Assembly: GCF_002954325.1 (NCBI RefSeq)
Contig: NZ_MQVX01000001.1
Location: 625,546-689,545 of the forward strand
Direction of reading: 5' to 3'
DNA: 64,000 bases
Source of the DNA: Aureicoccus marinus
GTDB taxonomy: Bacteria > Bacteroidota > Bacteroidia > Flavobacteriales > Flavobacteriaceae
In this document: positions 48,994 to 57,782 of the stretch, piece by piece
Numbering within the stretch: the stretch's first letter is position 1
Layout of the letters: each line of letters opens with the position of its first letter
Program-made: the position numbers and the translations under genes
The notes under the pieces: generated by a model
The model's database searches: none
The model's input: the letters and a program-made list of their open reading frames with translations, nothing else
What the model was told of the DNA's origin: nothing

Positions 48994-49707
48994 ATGGAAA
49001 CAGTAAACAAGAAGATTCTTTTGGTGGAAGATGATCCCAATTTCGGGATTGTTTTAAAGGACTATTTGCACATGAACCAATTCGATGTGGTTCTGGCAAA
49101 GAATGGAATGGAGGGTTTCGAGAAGTTCAAAAAGGACCAATTTGACGTGTGTATTTTGGATGTGATGATGCCCTATAAAGACGGGTTCACCTTGGCCAAA
49201 GAAATCCGTGAAAAAGACGATCAGATTCCGATCGTATTCTTGACGGCCAAGACCATGAAGGAAGACGTGCTGAAGGGATATAAGGTAGGGGCAGATGACT
49301 ATTTGAACAAACCATTTGATTCTGAAGTGCTTCTGCTTAAGCTTAAAGCGATCTTGCAGAGAAAAGCATCTAACAGTCTGGTGGACAGTAAACAACATGA
49401 GTTTCAAATTGGAAATTTCCACCTCAACTCCAAATTGAGATTCTTGACTTATAAAGAAGATGAGCCCATTAAGCTTTCGCCTAAAGAAAACGAACTCCTT
49501 CGTCTTTTGGCCTTGCATGAAAATGACCTTATGCCACGGGAGTTGGCTCTGACTAAGATCTGGAGAGATGACAATTACTTCACTTCAAGAAGTATGGATG
49601 TTTACATTGCTAAACTTCGAAAGTACTTGAAGAAAGATGGCGTGGTTGAAATTCTGAATATCCATGGGGAAGGATTCCGTTTAGTGATTCATCAGGAAAA
49701 CGAATAA
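48994..49707 (+). CDS. OmpR/PhoB-family response regulator
   Basis: 237 residues. Receiver: ILLVEDDPNFG, phosphoacceptor Asp56 in CILDVMMPYKDG, VFLTAKTMKEDVLKGYKVGADDYLNKP. Winged-helix output domain at about 135-237: KLSPKENELLRLLALHEND and SRSMDVYIAKLRKYLKKDG. Cognate of the adjacent kinase. The signal and target genes are unknown. Ends 2 bases before the convergent miaA-gntK gene. Confidence 0.96.
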   Translation: METVNKKILLVEDDPNFGIVLKDYLHMNQFDVVLAKNGMEGFEKFKKDQFDVCILDVMMPYKDGFTLAKEIREKDDQIPIVFLTAKTMKEDVLKGYKVGADDYLNKPFDSEVLLLKLKAILQRKASNSLVDSKQHEFQIGNFHLNSKLRFLTYKEDEPIKLSPKENELLRLLALHENDLMPRELALTKIWRDDNYFTSRSMDVYIAKLRKYLKKDGVVEILNIHGEGFRLVIHQENE

Positions 49708-49709
49708 GC

Positions 49710-51110
49710 CTAATGCTCTAGTTGATCTAGCGCATTCTCAACGGCCTCTTCGAGAGGCCATTCAACCGATATTCGAATGGCATCTTCAGGTTCTTCCAAG
49801 GCCTGAAATTGTGATTGAAGTAATTCAGGAGGCATAAAATGACCCTTTCTCTTGTTTAGCCTTTGGTAGAGATAGTCAAAGTTTCCTTGCAGGTAAATTG
49901 TTTGTACCCGAAGGTATTCATTGAGCAAGTCTCGGTAACTGCCTTTTAAAGCAGAGCAGGCGAGTACTACCCCCTTATCCTGATGGTCAAGTAGAACCAA
50001 GGCTAATTTCTGTAGCCAGGGCAATCGGTCCTTGTCATTTAAGGGTTTACCCGATTTCATTTTTGCGATGTTTTCTTCAGGGTGATAGTCATCGGCGTCT
50101 AGGTATGTAATATCCAACCGCTGGGCTATGGCGTTGGCTAGACTACTCTTCCCACATCCCGAAACACCCATAACCAATAGAACCGGAGCCGCTTGTTTTT
50201 TTTGAATCCAAGAATCGACTTGTGCCAGTTTGCGTTCATTGCTCCAACCCGTGGGCAACCAGTTGATTTTTTTGTTCTTTCGGTACCAGGTCAATTGTCT
50301 TTTAGCGAATCGACGGGTGTTCGTCTTTATGGCATCCACCGCTTCTTCCAAAGAGCACTCTCCAGAAAGATGAGAGAATAATTCTTTATAACCGACCGTA
50401 TTGAGCGCATTCAATTTCCGGTGTTCATAAAGATTTCGAGCCTCTTCCAACAGTCCTTCATCCATCATGAGGTCTACGCGTTGTTCAATTCTAGCGTAAA
50501 TCTGTGAGCGTTCTGCAGCTAATCCAATGTAGAGCTTGTTTTTGAGAGAAGGATCAGGTCCTTTTCTAAACGTACTGTAGGGTTTTCCTGAGGCCAGACA
50601 AACCTCTAGGGCCCTCATAAGTCTCATTGGATTCTGAAAATCGACCTGCTGGGCATACTCGGGGTCCAATTCATTTAATTTCATTTGCAGCCCTTCCAGC
50701 TCCTTTTCGGCAAACAGCTCACGAACTTCTTTTCGTATCTTTTCAGGAATCGCTGGAAAATCATTCAGGCCCTGAATCAAGGCATCAGTATACAAGCCGC
50801 TGCCGCCAACCACCAAGGCCTTGCCTTTGGTTTGGAGTAATTCTTGCACCAAGGGCTCGGCTTCTTGAGCGAATTGAGCTGCGCTGTATTCCTCTGAAAT
50901 GCTGCGGTGTTGAATAAAGTGATGCGGCACTTGTCGGAGTTCTTCTGTGCTGGGAACAGCAGTTCCAATGCGCATTTCGCGATAAAATTGACGGGAATCA
51001 GCAGAGATGATTTCGGTCTTCCAATGTTGGGCTAAGGCAATGGAAAAGGCCGTTTTACCAATCGCTGTAGGTCCAACTAAAGCGGCAAGGGTTGTAGAAT
51101 TCTTTTCCAT
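49710..51110 (-). CDS. miaA: Fused tRNA dimethylallyltransferase (MiaA) and gluconokinase
   Basis: One uninterrupted 466-codon frame. Residues ~1-290 are a complete MiaA: P-loop GPTAIGKT (13-20), ISADSRQFYREM, VGGSGLYTDALIQGL, the C-terminal IKTNTRRFAKRQLTWYRK and INWL. Residues ~308-466 are a complete gluconokinase of the GntK type: P-loop GVSGCGKS (315-322), DADDYHPEENIAKMKSGKPL (338-357), ACSALKGSYRDLL, and GHFMPPELLQSQFQALEEP. A ~20-residue linker (SNERKLAQVDSWIQKKQ) joins them. The first half prenylates A37 of UNN tRNAs; the second would phosphorylate gluconate. Last gene of a seven-gene minus-strand operon. Confidence 0.92.
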   Translation of the reverse strand: MEKNSTTLAALVGPTAIGKTAFSIALAQHWKTEIISADSRQFYREMRIGTAVPSTEELRQVPHHFIQHRSISEEYSAAQFAQEAEPLVQELLQTKGKALVVGGSGLYTDALIQGLNDFPAIPEKIRKEVRELFAEKELEGLQMKLNELDPEYAQQVDFQNPMRLMRALEVCLASGKPYSTFRKGPDPSLKNKLYIGLAAERSQIYARIEQRVDLMMDEGLLEEARNLYEHRKLNALNTVGYKELFSHLSGECSLEEAVDAIKTNTRRFAKRQLTWYRKNKKINWLPTGWSNERKLAQVDSWIQKKQAAPVLLVMGVSGCGKSSLANAIAQRLDITYLDADDYHPEENIAKMKSGKPLNDKDRLPWLQKLALVLLDHQDKGVVLACSALKGSYRDLLNEYLRVQTIYLQGNFDYLYQRLNKRKGHFMPPELLQSQFQALEEPEDAIRISVEWPLEEAVENALDQLEH

Positions 51111-51934
51111 TAAAGAAGGTCACCGCAGTTATAACAGTATTTGGCGCCATCCCGGTGATTTTCTACGGAACAGTTGGGACAGGCCTGTGTATTGGTATGG
51201 ACATAGGATTCGCTACTGGTCTTTTTCTCGCCGGAATGCTTGGCGTATTCCACGGTCACTATTCCGGTTGGAACGGCGATTATACCGTAACCCATGACCA
51301 TGATTATGGTGGCAATAAATTGCCCTAAGGTGGTTTGGGGGGCAATGTCTCCGTACCCCACGGTAGTCAAGGTAACGATGGTCCAATAAATACTTCTGGG
51401 AATACTAGTAAAACCCGATTCTTCTCCTTCAATCTGGTACATAATGGTCCCCATGATCACCGATAAGATCAATACCGTATAGACAAAAACTAAAATCTTG
51501 GCCCGACTTGCTCGGAGTGCCTTGCTGAGTTGGGATGCCTCTCCCAGAAATTTAACCAACTTGAGAATTCGAAACACCCTCAACAAACGGAAAGCCCGCA
51601 CGGCCAAGAGAACCTGTGACCCCGCAAAAATATAGGAGAGGTACAAGGGGATAGTCGCCAATAAATCAATAAGCCCGTAAAAACTAAAAATGTAGCGAAA
51701 GGGCTTTTTGACACTGACGATCCTCAGGATGTATTCCAGGGTAAAAAACAGGGTAATTCCCCATTCAATCTTCAGAAATAAGTCGTGGTACTTGGCGTCA
51801 ATATGCCCAACGCTTTCGAGCATGACCACTACCACACTGAGTAAAATCAAAAAGAAGAGAACCAGATCGAATAACTTGCCCATGGGCGTATCGGCCTCAT
51901 AAATAATCTCATGTAGTCGGTTGCGTAGTCCCAC
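51110..51934 (-). CDS. Voltage-gated potassium channel-like protein with C-terminal zinc ribbon
   Basis: 274 residues. Six membrane segments of the Kv type: S1-S3 in about 22-105, an S4 with regularly spaced Arg (VRAFRLLRVFRILKLVK, 112-128), and S5-pore-S6 with selectivity filter TVGYGD at 191-196. The C-terminus carries a four-Cys zinc-ribbon (CPNC at 252-255 and CYNC at 267-270), which is unusual for bacterial channels. Inner-membrane K+ channel, probably tetrameric. Overlaps miaA by one base (TAATG). Confidence 0.94.
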   Translation of the reverse strand: MGLRNRLHEIIYEADTPMGKLFDLVLFFLILLSVVVVMLESVGHIDAKYHDLFLKIEWGITLFFTLEYILRIVSVKKPFRYIFSFYGLIDLLATIPLYLSYIFAGSQVLLAVRAFRLLRVFRILKLVKFLGEASQLSKALRASRAKILVFVYTVLILSVIMGTIMYQIEGEESGFTSIPRSIYWTIVTLTTVGYGDIAPQTTLGQFIATIIMVMGYGIIAVPTGIVTVEYAKHSGEKKTSSESYVHTNTQACPNCSVENHRDGAKYCYNCGDLL

Positions 51935-51936
51935 CT

Positions 51937-53256
51937 TTAGTCTTTAAATTCAATCCGCTTAGCCTCGGGTTTCTGCAGAAGATGGTACTCCAACAGGTAA
52001 CGGGTGTTGTGGTCATCTTTAACCGGGCTGAGCAACTTTTCTAAGATACTTAAATTATTAATCTGCCTTTCGAGCTCCGTAAAGCCGTAACCGATAAGTT
52101 GTCCGGATCGGACCAGGATCACGCTTTTTTCGCCCAGTTTTCGACCCTTATCGACCAGGGCAAAGGTTTTATTCCCGAGGCGTAGCTCTTCTAAAGCCTT
52201 TCCCCAACGTTTATTGTACTCCTCTGGGGCTTCGCTGAATTCGGATTCCTTATATTTTTTATCGGCTCGAAAGGGAAGGTTGTGGAGCTCTTGCCATTGG
52301 TTTAAGGCTTGTTGAGCAGCCAGGTAAGAAGGGAAGTAGAGCAAGCCATGTTCTTTCTTAACCGATTTGCGTATGCGTATGGCGCAGTAGCCCTGAACCG
52401 TATCTTCTACCCACTCATAACTGTAAAGCGGCTTGGATTTAAGAGGGTTGTGCCGAGGTCTTAATTTTTTGCGAAGCTGATACTCCCGCAATAGAGCGAT
52501 GAGTTCTGTACCGCTCAGCTCGAAGGTGACCTCCCGGGTTTCTTTTTGCAAGCGTAAAGCGAGTTCTCCGGCATTGGTGAAGTGTTGGTTGACGCGCTTT
52601 TGAATGTTCTTCGTCTTGCCGGTAAAAATGACTTCACCGTCTTTGTTGTGTAAAAAGTACACCCCGATTTCGGCAGGCAAATTTTCGACGATATCCAGTT
52701 GTCGTTGAGAGAGTTCTCCGTACTCTTCTGCACGAATGACCGATTGTAGAATGGACTTGTTCTGGTCCTTGTTCAATAGAATTTCAAAAAGCTTCAGTGT
52801 GGCTAACGCATCTCCCTGAGCTCGATGCCGATCACTGACGGCTATGCCCAGGGAACGAACTAGTTTGCCCAGGCTGTGGCTTTCTGCATCGGGGATCAAT
52901 CGCTTAGAAAGCTCTACGGTACACAAGGTTTTTCGTTGAAAATCGTAGCCCAATCGCCTAAATTCTGTTCTTAGAATTCGGTAATCAAATTGAGCATTGT
53001 GCGCAACAATGGTGGTGCCTTCTGTAATCTCAATGATTCGCTTGGCGAGTTCATAAAATTTCGGTGCTCCTTTTAGCATCTTTTCGTTGATGCCCGTGAG
53101 CTTGACCACAAAGGGCTGAATCCTCCTTTCGGGGTTAATCAGGCTACTGAACTGGTCGGTTACTTCTCTGCCATCAAAACGGTAGATGGCAATTTCCATG
53201 ATTCCTTCCTCATTGAACTTGCCTCCGGTACTTTCAATGTCAAGTATGGAATACAT
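51937..53256 (-). CDS. DnaQ-like 3'-5' exonuclease fused to a GIY-YIG endonuclease domain
   Basis: 439 residues. DEDDh exonuclease at 1-165 (Asp6 and Glu8 in ILDIESTGG, Asp91 in AHNAQFDYRIL, His144/Asp149 in DRHRAQGDALATLK), like the epsilon proofreading subunit. GIY-YIG nuclease domain at about 193-270, reading GVYFLHNKDGEVIFTGKTKN (GIY as GVY, YIG as FTG). A UvrC-like C-terminal part of unknown role follows, rich in basic residues. The Epsilon/UvrC fusion is known in bacteria as a repair-type nuclease (Cho-like). Between YggS and the channel in a tight operon. Confidence 0.93.
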   Translation of the reverse strand: MYSILDIESTGGKFNEEGIMEIAIYRFDGREVTDQFSSLINPERRIQPFVVKLTGINEKMLKGAPKFYELAKRIIEITEGTTIVAHNAQFDYRILRTEFRRLGYDFQRKTLCTVELSKRLIPDAESHSLGKLVRSLGIAVSDRHRAQGDALATLKLFEILLNKDQNKSILQSVIRAEEYGELSQRQLDIVENLPAEIGVYFLHNKDGEVIFTGKTKNIQKRVNQHFTNAGELALRLQKETREVTFELSGTELIALLREYQLRKKLRPRHNPLKSKPLYSYEWVEDTVQGYCAIRIRKSVKKEHGLLYFPSYLAAQQALNQWQELHNLPFRADKKYKESEFSEAPEEYNKRWGKALEELRLGNKTFALVDKGRKLGEKSVILVRSGQLIGYGFTELERQINNLSILEKLLSPVKDDHNTRYLLEYHLLQKPEAKRIEFKD

Positions 53257-53258
53257 AG

Positions 53259-53927
53259 TTAGGTGTAATTGCGGGCACCAAATATACTGCTTCCAATGCG
53301 TACCATGGTGCTGCCCTCCTCTAATGCGATCGGGTAATCTCCGCTCATGCCCATCGAGAGGGTATGCAGGAACATCCCCTCGGCCTTCAGTTGGTCGAAG
53401 AGTTCTTTTAGGCCTCTAAATTCTTGGCGGATCTGTTCTTTGTCATCAGTTAGGCTGGCCATCCCCATCAATCCTTCAATACGCGCAAACGGCCACTTTT
53501 CAGGACCATTTGTCAAGAGAATGTCTCGGACTTCTTCGATGTCCAAGCCGAATTTTGTCGTCTCTTGGGCAATATGGACCTGTAAGAGGCAGGGGATCAC
53601 CCGATTGATTTTTCTTCCTTGTTTATCAATTTCATTGAGCAGGCGCAAACTATCTACGCCATGAATTAAGCTGATATAGGGAGCGATGTATTTGACTTTG
53701 TTGCGCTGGAGGTGACCGATCATATGCCATTCTGTGTCATCGGGCATGACCGGTTGTTTGTTTTGGAGTTCTTGAACTTTGTTTTCTCCAAATACACGTT
53801 GGCCTTGGTCGTATGCGATCTGCAGATCCTCGAGGGGTTTGGTCTTCGAAACGGCAACCAGGGTGGCGCGCTGTTGTAGTTCGGTCTGGAATTTTGTGAG
53901 AGCTTGAGCAATAGGGTGCATAGGCAT
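53259..53927 (-). CDS. yggS: YggS-family pyridoxal phosphate homeostasis protein
   Basis: 222 residues, alanine-racemase-like PLP barrel: PLP Lys in LVAVSKTKPLEDLQ (about residue 29), FGENKVQELQNK, WHMIGHLQRNKVKYI, SMGMSGDYPIALEEGSTMVRIGSSIFGAR. It maintains PLP pools rather than catalysing a known reaction. Located in the same-strand operon, 9 bases after the DUF1015 gene and 2 before the nuclease. Confidence 0.97.
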   Translation of the reverse strand: MPMHPIAQALTKFQTELQQRATLVAVSKTKPLEDLQIAYDQGQRVFGENKVQELQNKQPVMPDDTEWHMIGHLQRNKVKYIAPYISLIHGVDSLRLLNEIDKQGRKINRVIPCLLQVHIAQETTKFGLDIEEVRDILLTNGPEKWPFARIEGLMGMASLTDDKEQIRQEFRGLKELFDQLKAEGMFLHTLSMGMSGDYPIALEEGSTMVRIGSSIFGARNYT

Positions 53928-53936
53928 GACCGATAA

Positions 53937-55157
53937 TTAAAGTTCGTAAATCGTCAATCCACTGAGCAATTTAGGCTCGATATAGGTGCTTTTAGGGGGC
54001 ATAAGTAAGGACTGATCAGCGATCTCTTTGAGTTGGTTAAATTCTACGGCTTTTAGAATAAAGGCGACAGCGAACTCCCCGCTGTCCACTTTTTCTTTGG
54101 CTTTGAAAAGGTTTTCTTTCTCTTTGCCGTAGGCGATGCGTTTGTCTTTGCGCAAATCCTCTATATTAAAAAGAGGCCGCAGAATCGTTTTATAAAGGAT
54201 GTAGGAATCCAAAGAGTGAAGACCTCCTTCTTTTGGCAGGGCCTTTTTTCTCAAGGATAGGCGGTAGAACTCCCCTTCCAGGTACATGCCAAATTCGTGT
54301 TTGTTCTCGGGATATTCCAAGCCTTGTTGGGGGGGCGAAATCAGGTAGTTTTCGTCCAGTGCAATGAGCAGTTCTTCTTTGGTCAGGTTGCTCATATCTC
54401 GTAAGAGACGACTGAAACTGTACATGCCAATGTCGGATTCCGGAATGAGGTAGCTCATAAAATAGGCCGTTTTAGAATCTGGACCCGCCTTTTGATTTTG
54501 CGCTAACAGTGCCGAGGAGGCGCAGCGGTGATGCCCGTCGGCGATGTAGAGGGCCGGTATCTGCTCAAAGGCTACTTGGATCTCGGCCTGTACCGCAGGA
54601 TCCTGGATAGGCCACAGCTGGTGCCGATTACCTTGGGTACAACTAAAGTCATAGACCGGTTTCTTCTTTGCCTGGCGCTCCAAAATTTTCTTGAGTCCAG
54701 CTTGATTGGGGTAGGTGAGTAGAACAGGTTCCGCGTTGAAACCTACACTTTCCAGATAACTCGCAAACATATCTTCGCGCTTTTGGATGGTTTCTTCGTG
54801 TTTGCGAATAAAACCGCTCTCGTAATCCGCCACCGCTGTTGCAGCGAAGAGGCCTGTGCAGATGAATTGTCCAAAATGAATGCGGTAGAGGTAAAAACAA
54901 GGTGCTTCATCCTTTAGGAATACCCCGCTCTGGAGGAATTCTTCATACCGGTTATGGACCAATCGGAAACGCTCAGGACCTGAGATATCCCGGTTGAATT
55001 TGAAGCCCGGATTCAGGATGTGCAAAAAAGAAAAAGGATTGAATTTAAGTACCGCCTGGCGTTCCTCTTCGCTGTACTCTTCGTAGGAGCGTGATGCCAC
55101 CAGGCTGACCTTGTCTTCTGCGGGTCGAATAGCACGAAAAGGACGAATTCGGCTCAT
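53937..55157 (-). CDS. DUF1015 family protein
   Basis: 406 residues of the DUF1015 (COG4198) family: IRPFRAIRPAEDKVSLVASRSYEEY at the start, FLHILNPG, YLYRIHFGQFICTGLFAATAV, and the diagnostic ALYIADGHHRCASSALLA plus FMSYLIPES. Function unknown; often linked to PLP/serine metabolism by genome context in other phyla. Soluble. 3 bases downstream of the 3-hydroxyacyl-CoA dehydrogenase gene. Confidence 0.92.
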   Translation of the reverse strand: MSRIRPFRAIRPAEDKVSLVASRSYEEYSEEERQAVLKFNPFSFLHILNPGFKFNRDISGPERFRLVHNRYEEFLQSGVFLKDEAPCFYLYRIHFGQFICTGLFAATAVADYESGFIRKHEETIQKREDMFASYLESVGFNAEPVLLTYPNQAGLKKILERQAKKKPVYDFSCTQGNRHQLWPIQDPAVQAEIQVAFEQIPALYIADGHHRCASSALLAQNQKAGPDSKTAYFMSYLIPESDIGMYSFSRLLRDMSNLTKEELLIALDENYLISPPQQGLEYPENKHEFGMYLEGEFYRLSLRKKALPKEGGLHSLDSYILYKTILRPLFNIEDLRKDKRIAYGKEKENLFKAKEKVDSGEFAVAFILKAVEFNQLKEIADQSLLMPPKSTYIEPKLLSGLTIYEL

Positions 55158-55160
55158 ATC

Positions 55161-56048
55161 TTAAGCAAATTGAGCTGAAACGACCTCGGCCTTTTTACTA
55201 TCGCTGTAATCGTAGAAACCTTCTCCTGATTTAACCCCCAATTTGCCCGCTCTGACCATATTAACCAGCAGGGGACAAGGGGCGTATTTTGGGTTCTTAA
55301 AGCCTTCGAACATCACTTCCAAAATGGAAAGGCAGACATCCAAACCAATGAAGTCAGCCAATTGCAAAGGGCCCATGGGGTGAGCCATCCCCAATTTCAT
55401 GACCGTGTCAATTTCTTGAACACCAGCTACACCATGAAAGAGGGTTTCTATACTCTCATTGATCATGGGCATTAGAATGCGGTTGGCCACAAAGCCGGGG
55501 TAATCGTTTACCTCGGTCGGGATTTTCCCCAGTTTTTTTGACAGGTCCAGGACGGTAGTGGTTGTTTGGTCAGAGGTGCTGTATCCTCGAATGACTTCCA
55601 CCAATTTCATCACGGGAACGGGATTCATAAAGTGCATACCAATGACCTGTTCCGGGCGCTGAGTGGCGGCGGCGATTTGCGTAATCGAAATCGAGGAGGT
55701 ATTGGTTGCTAAAATACAGTGCTCCGGGGTGGACGCGTCTAATTCAGCAAATAGTTTCAGCTTGATATCTAAACGTTCACTCGCCGCTTCGACAACAAGA
55801 TCTACATCAGCAACGGTCTTTTGAAGCTCGCTGGAGGTCGCAATTCTGCCCATGGTTTCAGTAACCGTACTCTCTTCAATACGGCCTTTAGAAAGCAAAC
55901 GCTGCAGGTTCTTTTCGATAGTGGCCAGGGCATTGGCAAGGGCCTCTTCTGAAAGATCAACCAGGCGAACCTGGTATCCACTTTGAGCAAAAACGTGGGC
56001 AATTCCATTGCCCATAGTACCGGCACCGATAACGGCTATTGTATTCAT
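55161..56048 (-). CDS. 3-hydroxybutyryl-CoA dehydrogenase
   Basis: 295 residues. NAD-binding GAGTMGNGIAHVFAQSGYQV, catalytic LATNTSSISITQIAAATQRPEQVIGMHFMNPVPVMKLVE (His in GMHFMNP), and the C-terminal GFVANRILMPMINESI. Normal length for the single-domain HBD type. Oxidises or forms 3-hydroxyacyl-CoA in fatty-acid or butanoate metabolism. 9 bases after the Gfo/Idh gene. Confidence 0.95.
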   Translation of the reverse strand: MNTIAVIGAGTMGNGIAHVFAQSGYQVRLVDLSEEALANALATIEKNLQRLLSKGRIEESTVTETMGRIATSSELQKTVADVDLVVEAASERLDIKLKLFAELDASTPEHCILATNTSSISITQIAAATQRPEQVIGMHFMNPVPVMKLVEVIRGYSTSDQTTTTVLDLSKKLGKIPTEVNDYPGFVANRILMPMINESIETLFHGVAGVQEIDTVMKLGMAHPMGPLQLADFIGLDVCLSILEVMFEGFKNPKYAPCPLLVNMVRAGKLGVKSGEGFYDYSDSKKAEVVSAQFA

Positions 56049-56057
56049 ATGACTTAT

Positions 56058-57029
56058 TTAGGAGGGGGAATTAAACGATTCAATAATTTGTAAAGCCACT
56101 TCTAAGGCTTGCTTTCCTTGCTTTAAGGAGACCACAGGGGTCGTGTTGTTTTCGATAGCGTTAGCCAGGCTGTTTAGCTCATCAAGTATGGCATTGTTGG
56201 GGGCGACATCAGGGTTTTCAAAATAAATCTGTTTTTTGATGCCTTCCGCATTTTGAAGGATCATATCAAATTGCCCTGGTTCGGTTGGCGCGTCCTTCAT
56301 TTTGACCACTTCGACCTTCTTCTCGAGGAAATCAACCGATATGTAGGCATCTTTTTGAAAGAATCGCGATTTGCGCATGTTCTTCAAGGAAATCCGGCTC
56401 GCGGTTAGATTCGCCACACATCCGTTTTCGAATTCAATACGGGCGTTCGCGATATCGGGGGACTGACTAATCACAGACACCCCGCTGGAGCTGATTTTTT
56501 TAACAGGAGAGTTGACTACACTGAGTACGACGTCGATGTCGTGGATCATCAAGTCCAGGACCACAGGTACATCGGTACCGCGAGGGTTGAATTCTGCCAA
56601 GCGATGTGTTTCGATGAACATGGGTTGATCCAATTGGTCTTTCACCGCCAGAAAAGCAGGATTGAAACGCTCTACATGACCCACCTGACCTTTAACATGC
56701 TTTTGATCGGCTAAATCAATGAGGCCTTTGGCTTCTTCGAGGGTATTGGTAATGGGCTTTTCAATAAAAATATGCTTGCCCTTTTCAATTGCTTTGATAG
56801 CGCATTGATAGTGGGAAAGAGTGGGTGTTACAATATCAATAACATCGACCTGATCAATCAACTCATTTAGATTGTCAAAAGCCCGGAATCCGAATTCATC
56901 TGCAACCCGTTTTGCGTTAATCGCGTCTTCATCATAGAATCCGACCAATTCGTATTGATCCGATTCTGCGAGTAGTCTCAGGTGGATTTTGCCCAGGTGG
57001 CCAGCACCTAGAACTCCGGCTTTCAGCAT
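56058..57029 (-). CDS. Gfo/Idh/MocA-family oxidoreductase
   Basis: About 323 residues. N-terminal Rossmann GVLGAGHLGKIHLRLLAESD, then the family EKP motif in HIFIEKPITNTLEEAKGLIDLA, and a C-terminal alpha/beta domain (HDIDVVLSVV). NAD(P)-dependent; substrate unknown, possibly a sugar or UDP-sugar. I place the start at the ATG at 57029 (MLKAGVLG): the in-frame TTG at 57047 falls inside the -7 promoter box. First gene of the operon that ends in miaA-gntK. Confidence 0.93.
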   Translation of the reverse strand: MLKAGVLGAGHLGKIHLRLLAESDQYELVGFYDEDAINAKRVADEFGFRAFDNLNELIDQVDVIDIVTPTLSHYQCAIKAIEKGKHIFIEKPITNTLEEAKGLIDLADQKHVKGQVGHVERFNPAFLAVKDQLDQPMFIETHRLAEFNPRGTDVPVVLDLMIHDIDVVLSVVNSPVKKISSSGVSVISQSPDIANARIEFENGCVANLTASRISLKNMRKSRFFQKDAYISVDFLEKKVEVVKMKDAPTEPGQFDMILQNAEGIKKQIYFENPDVAPNNAILDELNSLANAIENNTTPVVSLKQGKQALEVALQIIESFNSPS

Positions 57030-57044
57030 GCTAAAGAATTTGTG

Positions 57045-57074
57045 CAAAAATACGGAAGTAAAAGTGTTTTGCAG
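57045..57074 (-). promoter_or_regulatory. Promoter of the seven-gene Idh-to-miaA operon
   Basis: On the minus strand CTG (57074-57072, one mismatch to TTG), 19-base spacer, TATTTTTG (57052-57045). It lies 15 bases before the ATG at 57029 and excludes the upstream TTG as a start. Confidence 0.65.
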
Positions 57075-57140
57075 GGGTCATTTTGGGTGCGTTTTCCTGA
57101 TAGAAGTTCTTAAATTCGCAAGCGTTGCCAGTCACTAACA

Positions 57141-57782
57141 ATGAACGACAGTCTCAAACACCAAGGATTAAGAAACCAATTAGTCAAGCTCCTTCAAGAG
57201 AAAGGTATTAAGGAGCACAAGGTATTAGAAGCCATAGGGGCCATTCCCCGACACTTGTTTCTCGATAGTAGCTTTGAAGCGCATGCCTACCAAGACAAGG
57301 CCTTTCCTATTGGGGCTGAACAGACTATATCTCAACCCTACACCGTGGCTTTTCAAACTGAACTACTGCAGCTGAGCCCGGGACAGACTGTTCTAGAGAT
57401 CGGTACCGGAAGCGGGTACCAAACCGCGGTATTATGCCATTTAGGAGCCAAGGTCTACAGTATTGAACGCCAGCGTGAATTATTCAAAAAAGCCGAACGT
57501 TTTTTTAAGGAACTTCCCTACAGGCCAAAGAAACTCATCTTCGGGGACGGCTACAAAGGCTATCCGGAACAGGCACCCTTTGACCGAATTTTAGTAACGG
57601 CTGGCGCACCGGAACTACCGCGCGCTTTGCTTTCTCAATTGAAAATTGGAGGGCGATTGGTCATCCCTATTGGAAGAGATACGCAATTGATGACCTTGTA
57701 TACCCGGAAGTCCGAGAAGGAATTTGAAAAGGAAGATCACGGCAATTTCCGCTTTGTACCTCTTTTAGAAAACAAGAACTAA
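57141..57782 (+). CDS. pcm: Protein-L-isoaspartate O-methyltransferase
   Basis: 213 residues. AIGAIPRHLFLDSS, AFPIGAEQTISQPYTVAFQTELL and the SAM-binding VLEIGTGSGYQTAVLCHLG, then FDRILVTAGAPELPRAL and GGRLVIPIG. It methylates isoaspartyl residues as a first step of repair. Its stop codon abuts that of the convergent smpB with no intervening base. Confidence 0.96.
   Translation: MNDSLKHQGLRNQLVKLLQEKGIKEHKVLEAIGAIPRHLFLDSSFEAHAYQDKAFPIGAEQTISQPYTVAFQTELLQLSPGQTVLEIGTGSGYQTAVLCHLGAKVYSIERQRELFKKAERFFKELPYRPKKLIFGDGYKGYPEQAPFDRILVTAGAPELPRALLSQLKIGGRLVIPIGRDTQLMTLYTRKSEKEFEKEDHGNFRFVPLLENKN

Noticed and set aside
57030-57047. TTG start at 57047 for the Gfo/Idh gene
   Set aside because: It overlaps the -7 promoter box; the ATG at 57029 gives the normal Rossmann start.
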